In this document: piece by piece, positions 8,896 to 16,681 of the stretch
Position numbering within the stretch: the first letter of the stretch is position 1
Layout of the letters: each line of letters begins with the position of its first letter
NCBI RefSeq assembly: GCF_001445655.1
Contig: NZ_LNBE01000004.1
Coordinates: 496,001-560,000 of the forward strand
Source of the DNA: Streptomyces roseifaciens
GTDB lineage: Bacteria; Actinomycetota; Actinomycetes; Streptomycetales; Streptomycetaceae
Direction: 5' to 3'
DNA length: 64,000 nucleotides
The notes under the pieces: model-generated
The model's database searches: none
The model's input: the letters and a program-made list of their open reading frames with translations, nothing else
What the model was told of the DNA's origin: nothing
Made by a program: the position numbers and the translations under genes

Positions 8896-9897
8896 GTGCC
8901 GGACGAGGCCCTGCCCGGCGCCCTCGACGAGGCCGTGCCCGGCCCCGGCCCCGGTCACACGCCGGAGCCGGTCGCCGCCCCCGCCCCGCAGCCCGTGGGG
9001 CCCGTGGGGCACGTCGACAACCCGTTCGGCGCGCTCGCTCAGCTCGCCCAGGCCGCTGCGGGCGGTCTCGTACGCGTGCCAGGCGTCGAGCCGGTCCTGG
9101 GCCTCCCGACCGGTCGTGCCGCCCGTGATGATGTCCTGCCGGACCTGGGACCGCTCCCGCATGGCGAGTGCCGCATCCCGGGCTCCGGGGCGCCCGCCCG
9201 GGCGGGCGCCCCGGAGCCCGTCGCCTCGTCGGCGAGGTGCGCCGGTTCCCCCTGCGGCAGATCGGCGGGCGGCCGCTGGGCGCGCGAGCGCGGGGAGCGC
9301 GGCGGTCACCAGCAGCGCTCCGCCGTCCGGGCCGGCGTGCCGGCCCCCGGGTCCGGCGCCGGGCCCGCGGCGGGGCCCGACCACCACCGGACCGGCGGGG
9401 CGCAGGCCGTCCGCGGCCCCGCGCTCAACCTGCGCAGCCCCGTCGCGCTCACCGAGCGCGAACTGCTCAAGCTCGCCCTGCAGCGGCCCGAGCTCGTCGC
9501 CCCCGCCTTCGACGCCTACGGCGAGGACGAGTTCACCGCCGCGCCCTACGTGGCCGTGCGCCGCGCGATCGAGGAGGCCGGCGGCGTCACCGGCGCCCCG
9601 GCCGACTACCTCACCCGCGTCCGGGACGCCGCCCCCGACGACACCGTCCGGGCGATGATCACCGAGCTGGCGGTCGAGGCGATCCGGCACAAGAACGTCG
9701 ACGAGGTCTACGCGGGAATACAGCTCGTCCAGGTCCGGCTGCGCGCCGTCGAACGCCGCATCCAGGAGGTCCAGGGCAGCCTCATCCGGCTGGGCAGCCG
9801 GCCGGATCCGGAGCACCTCGCCGCCGTGCAGAACGAACTGTGGGTGCTGGAGCAGTACGCCCGCTCCCTGAAGGACCGCGGGGCGTCGGCCCTCTAG
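8896..9897 (+). CDS. dnaG: DNA primase, C-terminal part (separated from the N-terminal part)
   Basis: In the same frame as the upstream primase part. From about codon 170 of this frame it encodes the primase C-terminal domain that binds the replicative helicase: GPALNLRSPVALTERELLKLALQRPELV through VQNELWVLEQYARSLKDRG at the end. The 5' portion comes from the inserted block and is Pro/Ala-rich. The GTG at 8896 is only the first possible start after the TGA; I see no good ribosome site, so efficient separate translation is doubtful. Removing the 735-bp block would restore a single full-length dnaG from 7219 to 9897. Confidence 0.75.
   Translation: MPDEALPGALDEAVPGPGPGHTPEPVAAPAPQPVGPVGHVDNPFGALAQLAQAAAGGLVRVPGVEPVLGLPTGRAARDDVLPDLGPLPHGECRIPGSGAPARAGAPEPVASSARCAGSPCGRSAGGRWARERGERGGHQQRSAVRAGVPAPGSGAGPAAGPDHHRTGGAQAVRGPALNLRSPVALTERELLKLALQRPELVAPAFDAYGEDEFTAAPYVAVRRAIEEAGGVTGAPADYLTRVRDAAPDDTVRAMITELAVEAIRHKNVDEVYAGIQLVQVRLRAVERRIQEVQGSLIRLGSRPDPEHLAAVQNELWVLEQYARSLKDRGASAL
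9180..9219. repeat. 40-bp perfect palindrome at the loop edge
   Basis: The two 20-base halves are exact reverse complements, centred between 9199 and 9200 and entirely G+C rich. It sits where the unique loop meets the right inverted-repeat arm, so the sequence folds back on itself here. A second fold-back point lies near 8671. Confidence 0.95.
9202..9400 (-). repeat. 199-bp inverted repeat, right arm
   Basis: Reverse complement of the left arm. Its last 128 bases (9273-9400) are the second direct copy of the dnaG linker and lead straight into the genuine C-terminal primase coding sequence. Confidence 0.9.
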
Positions 9898-10517
9898 GGC
9901 CCGCCCCCGCGAAGGGGGCCGGCCCCTTCGCCTGCCCCGCCTACGGCGCCGCCCGAAAGCGTCGTCCGGCACCGCCGGTCTCCGCGGCGGCGGCTTCAAG
10001 GGTGCCGGTGATCCGGCCCTGAAGGGGCTCGGCGGGCGCCGTTTCTTGTCGAGGGGCCGGGCCCCTCGAATCCGCCGCTGTGGTGATCGGCCACCACGAG
10101 CCTGACCGGCGGTGCCGAGCCCTCCGGAAGCCTTGTCCGGCACCGCCGGTCACGTCGTGGGGGTTGCTCGCCGCCGCGGCGGGATGGAAGGGCCCGGGCC
10201 TTCGCCCGTATGACCCGGCGGTGCCGGGCCGGTGCCGAGCCCGGGACCGGGGGTGCCGGCACCGTTCCGTAACCCCCGGTCACGGAACGGACTCAGAAAG
10301 TGCCCGCACGCCCCTCGTGGCGGGCCCGCGTCGTACCCCACACTGGTGGGCGGTGCCTGAGTCCTCGGACGCGGCAGGCCCGGCCGCTCGGACCCGGAAC
10401 TCGGAACCCTTCGCGAAGCCGCTCCTGATCCCCGGGACGGCCGGCGGCCAGGCCGCTGCCGCCCCTCCGGCGCATGCCGCCCCGAAACCGGCAGCGATCA
10501 CCTTGGAGGTCGCCCCC
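9898..10517. promoter_or_regulatory. leader region of the hrdA-like sigma factor gene
   Basis: This 620-bp gap between dnaG and the sigma-factor gene contains no gene I can support, although one frame stays open through much of it. It holds repeated GC-rich motifs, notably GTCCGGCACCGCCGGT at about 9963 and again near 10133, and a 9-bp inverted repeat CCGTTCCGT/ACGGAACGG (10262-10270 and 10282-10290). The dyad lies about 230 bp before the chosen start and is the best candidate operator or promoter-linked element. Confidence 0.5.
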
Positions 10518-11696
10518 GTGCAGACCCGGACACCGACCAGGCTCCCCTCACGGCCCGCGGCCGCCCCGGCCCAGGGCGTCCCCCGGCAGCCCGCCGCGCC
10601 CCAGGCCGAGAGCCTCTCCGACGAGCCGCCCCTGCCGGATCCGGCGGGGAGCACCACGCCGGCCGGCGCCCCGCACGAGGCCGAGGAGACCGAGACCGAG
10701 ACCGACGCCGAGGAGACCGGGACCGCGTCCCCCCGGGCCGCGCGCGCCGAGCAGTCGGACTCCGCCCGTACCGACTCCGGCGGCAGCCCGTCCTCCGACC
10801 TCTTCCGGCAGTACCTGCGCGAGATCGGTCGCATCCCGCTGCTGTCCGCCGCCGAGGAGGTGGAGCTCGCCCGCTGTGTGGAGGCGGGGCTGTTCGCGGA
10901 GGAGAAGCTCGCCGGCGCCCCGGACCTGGACTCCCAGCTCGCCCTGGACCTCGACCGCCTCGTCGTCCTCGGCCGGATGGCCAAACGGCGGTTGATCGAG
11001 GCGAACCTGCGCCTCGTCGTCTCGGTCGCCAAGCGCTACATCGGCCGCGGCCTGACCATGCTCGACCTGGTCCAGGAGGGCAACCTGGGCCTGATCAGGG
11101 CGGTCGAGAAGTTCGACTACGCCCGCGGCTACAAGTTCTCCACGTACGCGACGTGGTGGATCCGCCAGGCCATGTCGCGGGCCCTCGCCGACCAGGCCCG
11201 CACGATCCGCGTCCCGGTGCACGTCGTGGAGCTCATCAACCGCGTCGTCCGCGTCCAGCGCCGCATGCTGCAGGAGCGCGGCTACGAGCCCACGGCCGAC
11301 GAGGTGGCCGCCCAGCTCGACCTGACCCAGGAGCGGGTCAGCGAGGTCCTGCGGCTGGCGCAGGAGCCCGTCTCCCTGCACGCGCCCGTCGGCGAGGAGG
11401 ACGACGTCGCCCTCGGCGACCTGATCGAGGACGGCGACGCGGCGTCCCCCGTCGAGTCGGCGGCCTTCCTGCTGCTGCGCGAGCACCTGGAGGCGGTCCT
11501 GTCGACGCTCGGGGAGCGCGAGCGCAAGGTGGTGCAGCTGCGCTACGGGCTGGTCGACGGCCGTCCCCGCACGCTGGAGGAGATCGGCCGCATCTTCGGA
11601 GTGACCCGCGAGCGCATCCGCCAGATCGAGTCCAAGACCCTCAACAAGCTGCGCGACCACGCCTTCGCCGACCAGCTGCGCGGCTACCTCGACTGA
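10518..11696 (+). CDS. hrdA: principal-like RNA polymerase sigma factor (HrdA type)
   Basis: 392-aa sigma-70 group 1/2 factor. After a Pro/Ala/Glu-rich N-terminus it has region 1.2 ([20 protein letters not shown]), region 2 with the -10-binding helix ([20 protein letters not shown]), region 3 ([17 protein letters not shown]) and region 4.2 ([20 protein letters not shown]). The GTG is preceded by GGAGG at 8-base spacing; an earlier in-frame GTG at 10353 lacks one. Lacking the long N-terminal extension of the essential HrdB, and lying next to dnaG, it best matches HrdA, a non-essential principal-like sigma factor of Streptomyces. HrdA versus another Hrd paralogue is inference from size and position. 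Confidence 0.85.
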   Translation: MQTRTPTRLPSRPAAAPAQGVPRQPAAPQAESLSDEPPLPDPAGSTTPAGAPHEAEETETETDAEETGTASPRAARAEQSDSARTDSGGSPSSDLFRQYLREIGRIPLLSAAEEVELARCVEAGLFAEEKLAGAPDLDSQLALDLDRLVVLGRMAKRRLIEANLRLVVSVAKRYIGRGLTMLDLVQEGNLGLIRAVEKFDYARGYKFSTYATWWIRQAMSRALADQARTIRVPVHVVELINRVVRVQRRMLQERGYEPTADEVAAQLDLTQERVSEVLRLAQEPVSLHAPVGEEDDVALGDLIEDGDAASPVESAAFLLLREHLEAVLSTLGERERKVVQLRYGLVDGRPRTLEEIGRIFGVTRERIRQIESKTLNKLRDHAFADQLRGYLD

Positions 11697-11711
11697 CCGG
11701 GGGAGCGCCGG

Positions 11712-13142
11712 CTAGCCGGCGGCGTCGAAGGCCCCCGGGTGGGTCTGCTCGCGCACGGCGGCGTACTGCTGGCGCACCGCCTGACCCACCGGCAGGTCCT
11801 CGCCCGGCTCGAACACCTGGCTGGCCGCCGCGGGCCACAGGGGCGGCTCGTGGGGGGCCAGCGCGCCCTGCTGGACGCCCAGCGCCCAGGCGGCCTGCCG
11901 GGCCGCGCCCAGCGCCGCGTAGTCCGCCGGCTGGGGCACGACGACCTGCGTGCCGAACAGCGCGGGAGCGGCGGCCTGCACGGCGGGCAGCTCCGCCGCG
12001 GCCCCCAGCAGGAACACCCGGCGCACCTGCACCCCGCGCCCCCGCAGCACGTCCAGCGCGTCCGTGAGCCCGCACAGCATGCCCTCGAACGCGGCCCGCG
12101 CCAGGTGCTCCGGCTTCATGCTCTCGCGGCGCAGCCCCGCCAGCGTGCCCGCGGTGTGCGGCAGGTGCGGGGTCCGCTCGCCCTCCAGGTACGGCAGCAT
12201 CACCAGGCCGTACGAGCCCGGGCTCGACTGCAGCGCCAGCTCCGACAGGCCGGCCAGGTCCGTGCCCAGCAGCTCCGCCGTGCCGCGCAGCACCCGCACG
12301 GCGTTGAGGGTGTGCACCACGGGCAGGTGCATGCCGGTCGCGTCGGCGTAGGAGGTGATCGTCCCGGAGGGGTCCACCAGCGCCTCGTGGTGCACGGCGA
12401 AGACCGAGCCCGAGGCGCCCAGGGAGACCACGGCGTCGCCCGGTCCCACGCCCAGTCCGAAGGCGGCCGCCATCGTCTCGCCGGTGCCGGCGGAGATCAG
12501 CAGGCCCTCGGGGGTGTGCCCGGCGGGCTCGGCGGGCGCGAGCACGTCCGGGAGCACGGCCGGGCGGCCCAGGGCCAGCTCGACCAGGTCCGGCCGCCAG
12601 GAGGCGGTCGCGGCGGACCACAGGCCGGTGCCGGAGGCGTCGCCGCGGTCGGTGGTGCGCCGCAGCGGGCGGCCGAGGAGCTGCCACACGAGCCAGTCGT
12701 GCGGCTGGAGCAGGGCGGCGATGCGCTGGGCGGACTCGGGTTCGTTGCGGGCGAGCCAGCGCAGCTTGGCGACCATCTGGCCGGGCTGCGGCACCGAGCC
12801 GACGGCCTGCGCCCAGGCGGCGCGGCCGCCGAGCGCGTCGGTCAGGTCGGCCGCGGAGGGCTGCATGCGCTTGTCGTTGCCGAGCATCGCGGGCCGGACG
12901 AGGACGCCGCCGGCGTCCAGCGCGAGCAGTCCGTTCTGCTGCGCGGAGACCCCGATGGCCTGCACGCCCTCCAGGAGGCCTCCGGCGGCGGCTTCGCCGA
13001 GGGAGATCAGCCATGCCTGGGGGTCGCCGTCGGTCGGCGGATGGGGGGCGTACCCCTGGCGGAGCACGGCCCCCGTGTCCGTATCGCAGACGACGATCCG
13101 TGTGCTCTCGGTGGAACTGTCCAAGCCCGCGACTATGCCCAT
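11712..13142 (-). CDS. FGGY-family carbohydrate kinase, xylulokinase-like
   Basis: 476-aa sugar kinase. The N-terminal ATPase motif GLDSSTESTRIVVCD, the substrate region SAQQNGLLALDAGG and the C-terminal PYLEGERTPH plus nucleotide-binding LLGAAAELPAVQ block are typical of xylulokinases, which phosphorylate D-xylulose to D-xylulose 5-phosphate. The usual GGG-A in the C-terminal signature reads GAAA here, a modest deviation. No xylose isomerase, regulator or transporter genes adjoin it, so the real sugar is uncertain. It is convergent with the sigma-factor gene, with only about 15 bp between stops. Confidence 0.85.
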   Translation of the reverse strand: MGIVAGLDSSTESTRIVVCDTDTGAVLRQGYAPHPPTDGDPQAWLISLGEAAAGGLLEGVQAIGVSAQQNGLLALDAGGVLVRPAMLGNDKRMQPSAADLTDALGGRAAWAQAVGSVPQPGQMVAKLRWLARNEPESAQRIAALLQPHDWLVWQLLGRPLRRTTDRGDASGTGLWSAATASWRPDLVELALGRPAVLPDVLAPAEPAGHTPEGLLISAGTGETMAAAFGLGVGPGDAVVSLGASGSVFAVHHEALVDPSGTITSYADATGMHLPVVHTLNAVRVLRGTAELLGTDLAGLSELALQSSPGSYGLVMLPYLEGERTPHLPHTAGTLAGLRRESMKPEHLARAAFEGMLCGLTDALDVLRGRGVQVRRVFLLGAAAELPAVQAAAPALFGTQVVVPQPADYAALGAARQAAWALGVQQGALAPHEPPLWPAAASQVFEPGEDLPVGQAVRQQYAAVREQTHPGAFDAAG

Positions 13143-13235
13143 GCCGAGATGATGCCAAACACCGGGGCATGCTCCGTGCGCCGGTCGGGTGTTGACCCGG
13201 CCGGACGGCGGCCGGGTCAGGGGCTCACGACCGGG

Positions 13236-13523
13236 TCAGGTGTTACTGGTGCCCCAGTCGTCCTCGGAGCCCTGTCCCCGCTCGCGCAGCGACCGCACCC
13301 GCTCGCCCACCGAATCCGGCAGCCGGTCGCCCACCTTCGCGAAGGCCCGGGAGCTCATGGCCCTGCCGTTCTGGGCGGCGGACTCGACCGTATTGCGGAC
13401 CGCGGGGTTCTGGGCGATCTGCCGGGCGCCCTTGCGCAGCTGCTCGTACCGCTCGCGGCCGGCCCGTGCGCCCAGTACGTACCCGACGGCTGCCCCGATC
13501 ATGAACGTCAGCCGGTAGCGCAT
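13236..13523 (-). CDS. small YtxH-like membrane protein
   Basis: 95-aa protein with a single N-terminal membrane segment containing IGAAVGYVLGARAGRERYEQL, followed by a charged, helix-forming tail ending in an acidic stretch (GSEDDWGTSNT). The GAAVGYVLGARAG pattern and the ERYEQL basic-amphipathic continuation are typical of YtxH-domain proteins, general stress-associated envelope proteins of unknown biochemical role. It stands alone on the minus strand between the sugar kinase and a tRNA gene. Confidence 0.75.
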   Translation of the reverse strand: MRYRLTFMIGAAVGYVLGARAGRERYEQLRKGARQIAQNPAVRNTVESAAQNGRAMSSRAFAKVGDRLPDSVGERVRSLRERGQGSEDDWGTSNT

Positions 13524-13697
13524 CCCGCTCCACCCTTCCCTCGGACGCTGTGGTCGCCGCCTACCCGCCGGGTGCGAAGGTCACTCCCGGGGAACCGATT
13601 GGCGGAGCACCCCCCTGCTTGCGCTAATGTATGTCTCGCAGCGAGCGCACGCCGCCCGGAAGCCCGGGCAGCACCGCATTCGTGGCAAACGCAGCAG

Positions 13698-13770
13698 TCC
13701 CCTGTAGCTCAATTGGCAGAGCAGCCGGCTGTTAACCGGCAGGTTACTGGTTCGAGTCCAGTCGGAGGAG
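13698..13770 (+). tRNA. tRNA-Asn (anticodon GUU)
   Basis: A 73-nt cloverleaf with anticodon GTT at 13731-13733, a CCGGC/GCCGG-type anticodon stem, T loop TTCGAGT and no encoded CCA. The acceptor stem TCCCCTG pairs with CGGAGGA, leaving one C-A mismatch at the fourth pair, where related tRNAs normally have C-G. Confidence 0.95.
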
Positions 13771-13780
13771 CAAGCGATCG

Positions 13781-13804
13781 AGGACCCCTTCGGGGGTCCT
13801 TTTT
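13781..13804 (+). terminator. rho-independent terminator of tRNA-Asn
   Basis: An 8-bp hairpin AGGACCCC/GGGGTCCT with a TTCG-type loop is followed by a run of Ts, 10 bp after the tRNA end. Confidence 0.85.
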
Positions 13805-13959
13805 CGTATCCGGACGCTTCCGGAGGGAACCGCCCCGCCGTGATCGAAGTCCTCATGGTCAGGTAGGTCACGCAATACGCCCCCTCAGGGGCAGCAGATC
13901 GTATGAGCGGCTATGCTGCGGCAGACGGCGCGCACAGATGTGCGCGACGCGCCGTGAAC

Positions 13960-14033
13960 GGGGCGGTAGCTCAGCCGGTTAGAGCAGCGGACTCATAATC
14001 CGTCGGCCGTGGGTTCGAGTCCCACCCGCCCCA
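13960..14033 (+). tRNA. tRNA with CAU anticodon (elongator Met or Ile2)
   Basis: A 74-nt cloverleaf: acceptor GGGGCGG/CCGCCCC, T arm GTGGG/CCCAC, anticodon stem GCGGA/TCCGT with anticodon CAT at 13994-13996, discriminator A, no encoded CCA. CAU tRNAs can be elongator Met or, after lysidine modification, Ile(AUA). The acceptor pair 5-68 is C-G but pair 4-69 is G-C, so the sequence alone does not settle which. Confidence 0.9.
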
Positions 14034-14279
14034 CACGCGTGACGTTGGTGCAGAAACGATGCGACCAGCGTTTTCGATGCCCCGCCCGGTTCCGGACAGG
14101 AACGACCCGGCGGGGCTTCGTGCTGTCGGGGGCCGGGCGGCGCACGTCTTCGGCCACGCAGTCCGTCTGCCCCGCCCGGGCACGGGTATGCGGCGGAATA
14201 CGGCCCGGCTTCATCCTGTTGGCGCTGCTGGGCCGGTCCGACGGTCACCCGACGCCACAGCGGAAGCAGGTAGCGACGC

Positions 14280-14693
14280 ATGAGCAGCAGCACGGTGGAG
14301 CTCACCAAGGACAACTTCGACGAGATCGTCTCCGGCAGCGGATTCGTCCTCATCGACTTCTGGGCGTCGTGGTGCGGCCCCTGCCGGCAGTTCGCGCCGG
14401 TGTACGAGGGCGCGGCGGAGCGCCACGGCGACCTGGTCTTCGCCAAGGTCGACACCGAGGCCCAGCCCGAGCTCGCGGCCGCGTTCGAGATCCGGTCGAT
14501 CCCCACGCTGATGATCGTGCGGGACAACATCGCCGTCTACGCCCAGCCGGGCGCCCTCCCGGAGGCCGCCCTGGAGGACGTCATCCGCCAGGCCCGCGCG
14601 CTCGACATGGACGAGGTGCGCGCCTCCGTCGCCGAGGAGCAGGCCAAGGCCGGGCGGGCGGCGCAGGGCGAGGGACAGTCCGCCGGTGAGTGA
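14280..14693 (+). CDS. trxA: thioredoxin
   Basis: 137-aa protein-disulfide reductase of the thioredoxin fold. The active site WASWCGPCRQFAP lies at about residues 27-40 and the cis-proline segment IRSIPTLMI at about 75-83. It carries an extra charged C-terminal tail of about 25 residues (VRASVAEEQAKAG...) not present in minimal thioredoxins. The stop overlaps the start of the next gene by 8 bases, so the pair is one operon. Reduction is expected from thioredoxin reductase encoded elsewhere. Confidence 0.92.
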   Translation: MSSSTVELTKDNFDEIVSGSGFVLIDFWASWCGPCRQFAPVYEGAAERHGDLVFAKVDTEAQPELAAAFEIRSIPTLMIVRDNIAVYAQPGALPEAALEDVIRQARALDMDEVRASVAEEQAKAGRAAQGEGQSAGE

Positions 14694-15291
14694 GCTGCTG
14701 CTGGTCCGCCACGGCGAGACCGAGTGGAGCCGCGACGGCCGGCACACCGGCTTCACGGACGTGGCCCTGACCGGGCGCGGCGAGCGGCAGGCGGAGGCCC
14801 TGCGGCCGCTGCTCGCGGGCCGTACGGCCGCGAAGGTGCTGGTGAGCCCCATGAAGCGGGCCCTGCGCACGGCCGAGCTCGCCGGGCTGGACGGCGCCGA
14901 GGTCGACCCCGACCTCCACGAGTGGGACTACGGCGGCTACGAGGGCGTGACGACCGCGGAGATCCACCGCACCCGCCCCGGCTGGTACCTGTGGGACGAC
15001 GGGGTCGTCCCCGGGCCGCCGGAACACCCGGGGGAGACGCCCGCGGAGGTCGGCGCCCGCGCCGACCGCGTCCTCGCGCGCATCGCGCCCTGGCTGGACG
15101 GGGACCGCGGGGACGGGGGCGACGTGGTGCTGGTGGCGCACGGCCACTTCCTGCGCGTGCTGACCGCCCGTAGGCTCGGCCTGCCCCCGGCCGCGGGCGC
15201 GCTCTTCCGCCTCGACACCGCCACCCTCAGCCGGATCGGCACCGAGCACGGCCGCCCCGCGCTCGTGGCCTGGAACCAGGCGGCTGCGTGA
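14686..15291 (+). CDS. histidine phosphatase superfamily protein
   Basis: 201-aa protein of the phosphoglycerate-mutase-like/acid phosphatase clan. The phospho-accepting His is in LLVRHGETEWS (residues 5-15) and the second catalytic His in VLVAHGHFLR (about residue 155); the SPMKRALRTAEL segment is also conserved. It is close to small actinobacterial phosphatases annotated as acid phosphatases. Substrate unknown. The GTG start lies within the end of trxA, implying translational coupling. Confidence 0.88.
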   Translation: MSELLLVRHGETEWSRDGRHTGFTDVALTGRGERQAEALRPLLAGRTAAKVLVSPMKRALRTAELAGLDGAEVDPDLHEWDYGGYEGVTTAEIHRTRPGWYLWDDGVVPGPPEHPGETPAEVGARADRVLARIAPWLDGDRGDGGDVVLVAHGHFLRVLTARRLGLPPAAGALFRLDTATLSRIGTEHGRPALVAWNQAAA

Positions 15292-15449
15292 TCCGTTGCA
15301 GGATCGGCGGAGCGTGTCGGAACCGGGGCCACGGCCGCCGTGGACCGATGATCGGGGCGGACCGGAAGGGCCGGTGACGCCCCGGTCGTGACGCCCCGGT
15401 CCCCGTACGACCGCCTTCGTACGACCGACTTCTGTGGAGGGATGTATTC

Positions 15450-15875
15450 GTGGCCACCACCCGCACCGCGCACACCGTCTGGGAAGGTGAGCTGCTCAAG
15501 GGCAGCGGCACCGTCACCTTCGACTCGTCCGGCATCGGCTCCCAGCCGGTGTCGTGGCCGTCGCGCGCCGAGCAGGCCAACGGCAAGACCAGCCCCGAGG
15601 AGCTGATCGCGGCCGCGCACTCCAGCTGCTTCTCCATGGCCCTCTCGCACGGCCTGACGGGCGCGGGCACCCCGCCCACCCGCCTGGAGACCAAGGCCGA
15701 CGTCACGTTCCAGCCGGGCGAGGGCATCACCGGCATCCACCTCACCGTCCGCGGCGAGGTGCCGGGCCTGGACGAGGCGGGCTTCCAGGAGGCCGCCGAG
15801 GGCGCCAAGAAGAACTGCCCCGTCAGCCAGGCCCTCACGGGCACGACGATCACGCTGACGGCCGAGCTGGTCTGA
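15450..15875 (+). CDS. OsmC-family peroxiredoxin
   Basis: 141-aa OsmC/Ohr-fold protein that reduces organic hydroperoxides using two cysteines. Both redox Cys are present in the expected contexts: AAAHSSCFSMALS (about residue 60) and KKNCPVSQALTG (about residue 125). The spacing and full length fit OsmC rather than Ohr. A GGAGG site lies about 10 bases before the GTG. The redox theme matches the nearby thioredoxin gene, but a 158-bp gap suggests its own promoter. Confidence 0.9.
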   Translation: MATTRTAHTVWEGELLKGSGTVTFDSSGIGSQPVSWPSRAEQANGKTSPEELIAAAHSSCFSMALSHGLTGAGTPPTRLETKADVTFQPGEGITGIHLTVRGEVPGLDEAGFQEAAEGAKKNCPVSQALTGTTITLTAELV

Positions 15876-15915
15876 CCCCTGCCCCTTCGCGCTCCGCGGC
15901 CCTGATGCGTAACGC

Positions 15916-16539
15916 CTACGACGTCAGGGCCGCGTAGACGATCAGGTTCTGTACCGGGTGCCCGTCCGCGTCGAGGGTCCCCGCGCAGGTGACCAGGCGC
16001 AGCGCCCGCTCCCGCGTCTCCCCGTAGACCTTCTGCGTCGGGAAGACGGACTTGTCGACGGTCTCCTTCCCCGTGACGGAGAAGTGCAGCACCTTACCGT
16101 CGCCCCGCCGCACGTCGACGACGGTCCCCTTGTCCACCTTCCCCAGGTCGTGGAAGACGGCCTTGCCGTCGCGGGTGTCGTTGTGGCCGATGAGGACGGC
16201 GGCGCCGGGCTCGCCGGGCGTCGCGCCGCCGGTGTACCAGCCGGCGGTCATGCCCTTCTCCGGCGGCGGCACCTGCACGGTGCCGTCGCCGTTCTTGCCG
16301 AGGCGCAGCAGGGCGCTGTCCACGCCGATGGACGGTATCGAGACGCGGGCGGGCTCCTCGGCCGAGGCCGGGGTGCCGCTGGCGGCCGTGCTGCCCTCCG
16401 TGCCCGACGAGCAGCCGGTGAGCAGGGCCGCGGCGAGCGCGGCGGGCAGCAGCAGGGCCGCGAGGGCGAGTGAGGGAAGGCGCGCACGGCGCGTACGGGG
16501 TGCACACGGCGTACGAGGTGCACGGGGTGTACGGGGCAT
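15916..16539 (-). CDS. class E/F-type sortase
   Basis: 207-aa extracytoplasmic sortase, a cysteine transpeptidase that cleaves cell-wall sorting signals. After a basic N-terminus and a hydrophobic segment it has a lipobox-like LLTGCSS (about residues 40-46), suggesting lipid anchoring. The catalytic motifs are visible: His in VLIGHNDTRDG (about residue 117), Cys in LRLVTCAG (about 182) and a downstream Arg/His-containing tail. No LPXTG-type substrate gene adjoins it, so its substrates lie elsewhere. Confidence 0.85.
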   Translation of the reverse strand: MPRTPRAPRTPCAPRTRRARLPSLALAALLLPAALAAALLTGCSSGTEGSTAASGTPASAEEPARVSIPSIGVDSALLRLGKNGDGTVQVPPPEKGMTAGWYTGGATPGEPGAAVLIGHNDTRDGKAVFHDLGKVDKGTVVDVRRGDGKVLHFSVTGKETVDKSVFPTQKVYGETRERALRLVTCAGTLDADGHPVQNLIVYAALTS

Positions 16540-16681
16540 CGGGCATCCATCCGGGCGTGGGGGGAGGGAACGCTGCCCACGCTAGGGACGGCCTCGGCGT
16601 CCCGGCTTCGGGTGAACGGCCAGTTCTGCCTCCCCCGGAAGGAGGAGGCGCACCCCCGCCCGGTGGTGGCCCCAGGGCACC

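Larger units (their letters stand above)
8666..9400. other. 735-bp in-frame insertion in dnaG made of nested inverted repeats
   Basis: Layout: A (8538-8665), a 12-bp GC spacer, A inverted plus segment B (8678-8876), a unique 325-bp loop (8877-9201), B inverted plus A direct (9202-9400), then normal dnaG. The insert is a multiple of three, and apart from one TGA at 8770-8772 inside inverted A the dnaG frame stays open through it. The loop is open on both strands; its minus strand reads like an ordinary helical protein (MRERSQVRQDIITGG..., from 9162). I do not recognise a transposase or integrase. The pattern fits a fold-back duplication, or a misassembly at a GC-rich hairpin with a ten-C run at its tip. 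Confidence 0.85.

Noticed and set aside
8666..9400. The dnaG insert as an insertion sequence or intein
   Set aside because: No transposase, no HINT splicing motifs, and the repeats are copies of dnaG itself rather than element ends.
7213..10143. A 976-codon open frame on the minus strand across dnaG
   Set aside because: It is the shadow of the GC-rich primase gene and its repeats. Its low-complexity Gly/Arg/Ala composition and the clear primase motifs on the plus strand decide against it.
10080..10517. An upstream N-terminal extension of the hrdA-like sigma factor
   Set aside because: The frame is open but has no ribosome site at its starts, reads as Arg/Pro-rich chance sequence, and the GTG at 10518 has a GGAGG at ideal spacing and the expected length.
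11739..13982. Long plus-strand frame opposite the FGGY kinase and running into the tRNA-Asn gene
   Set aside because: Shadow frame; it overlaps a tRNA and a clear kinase on the other strand.
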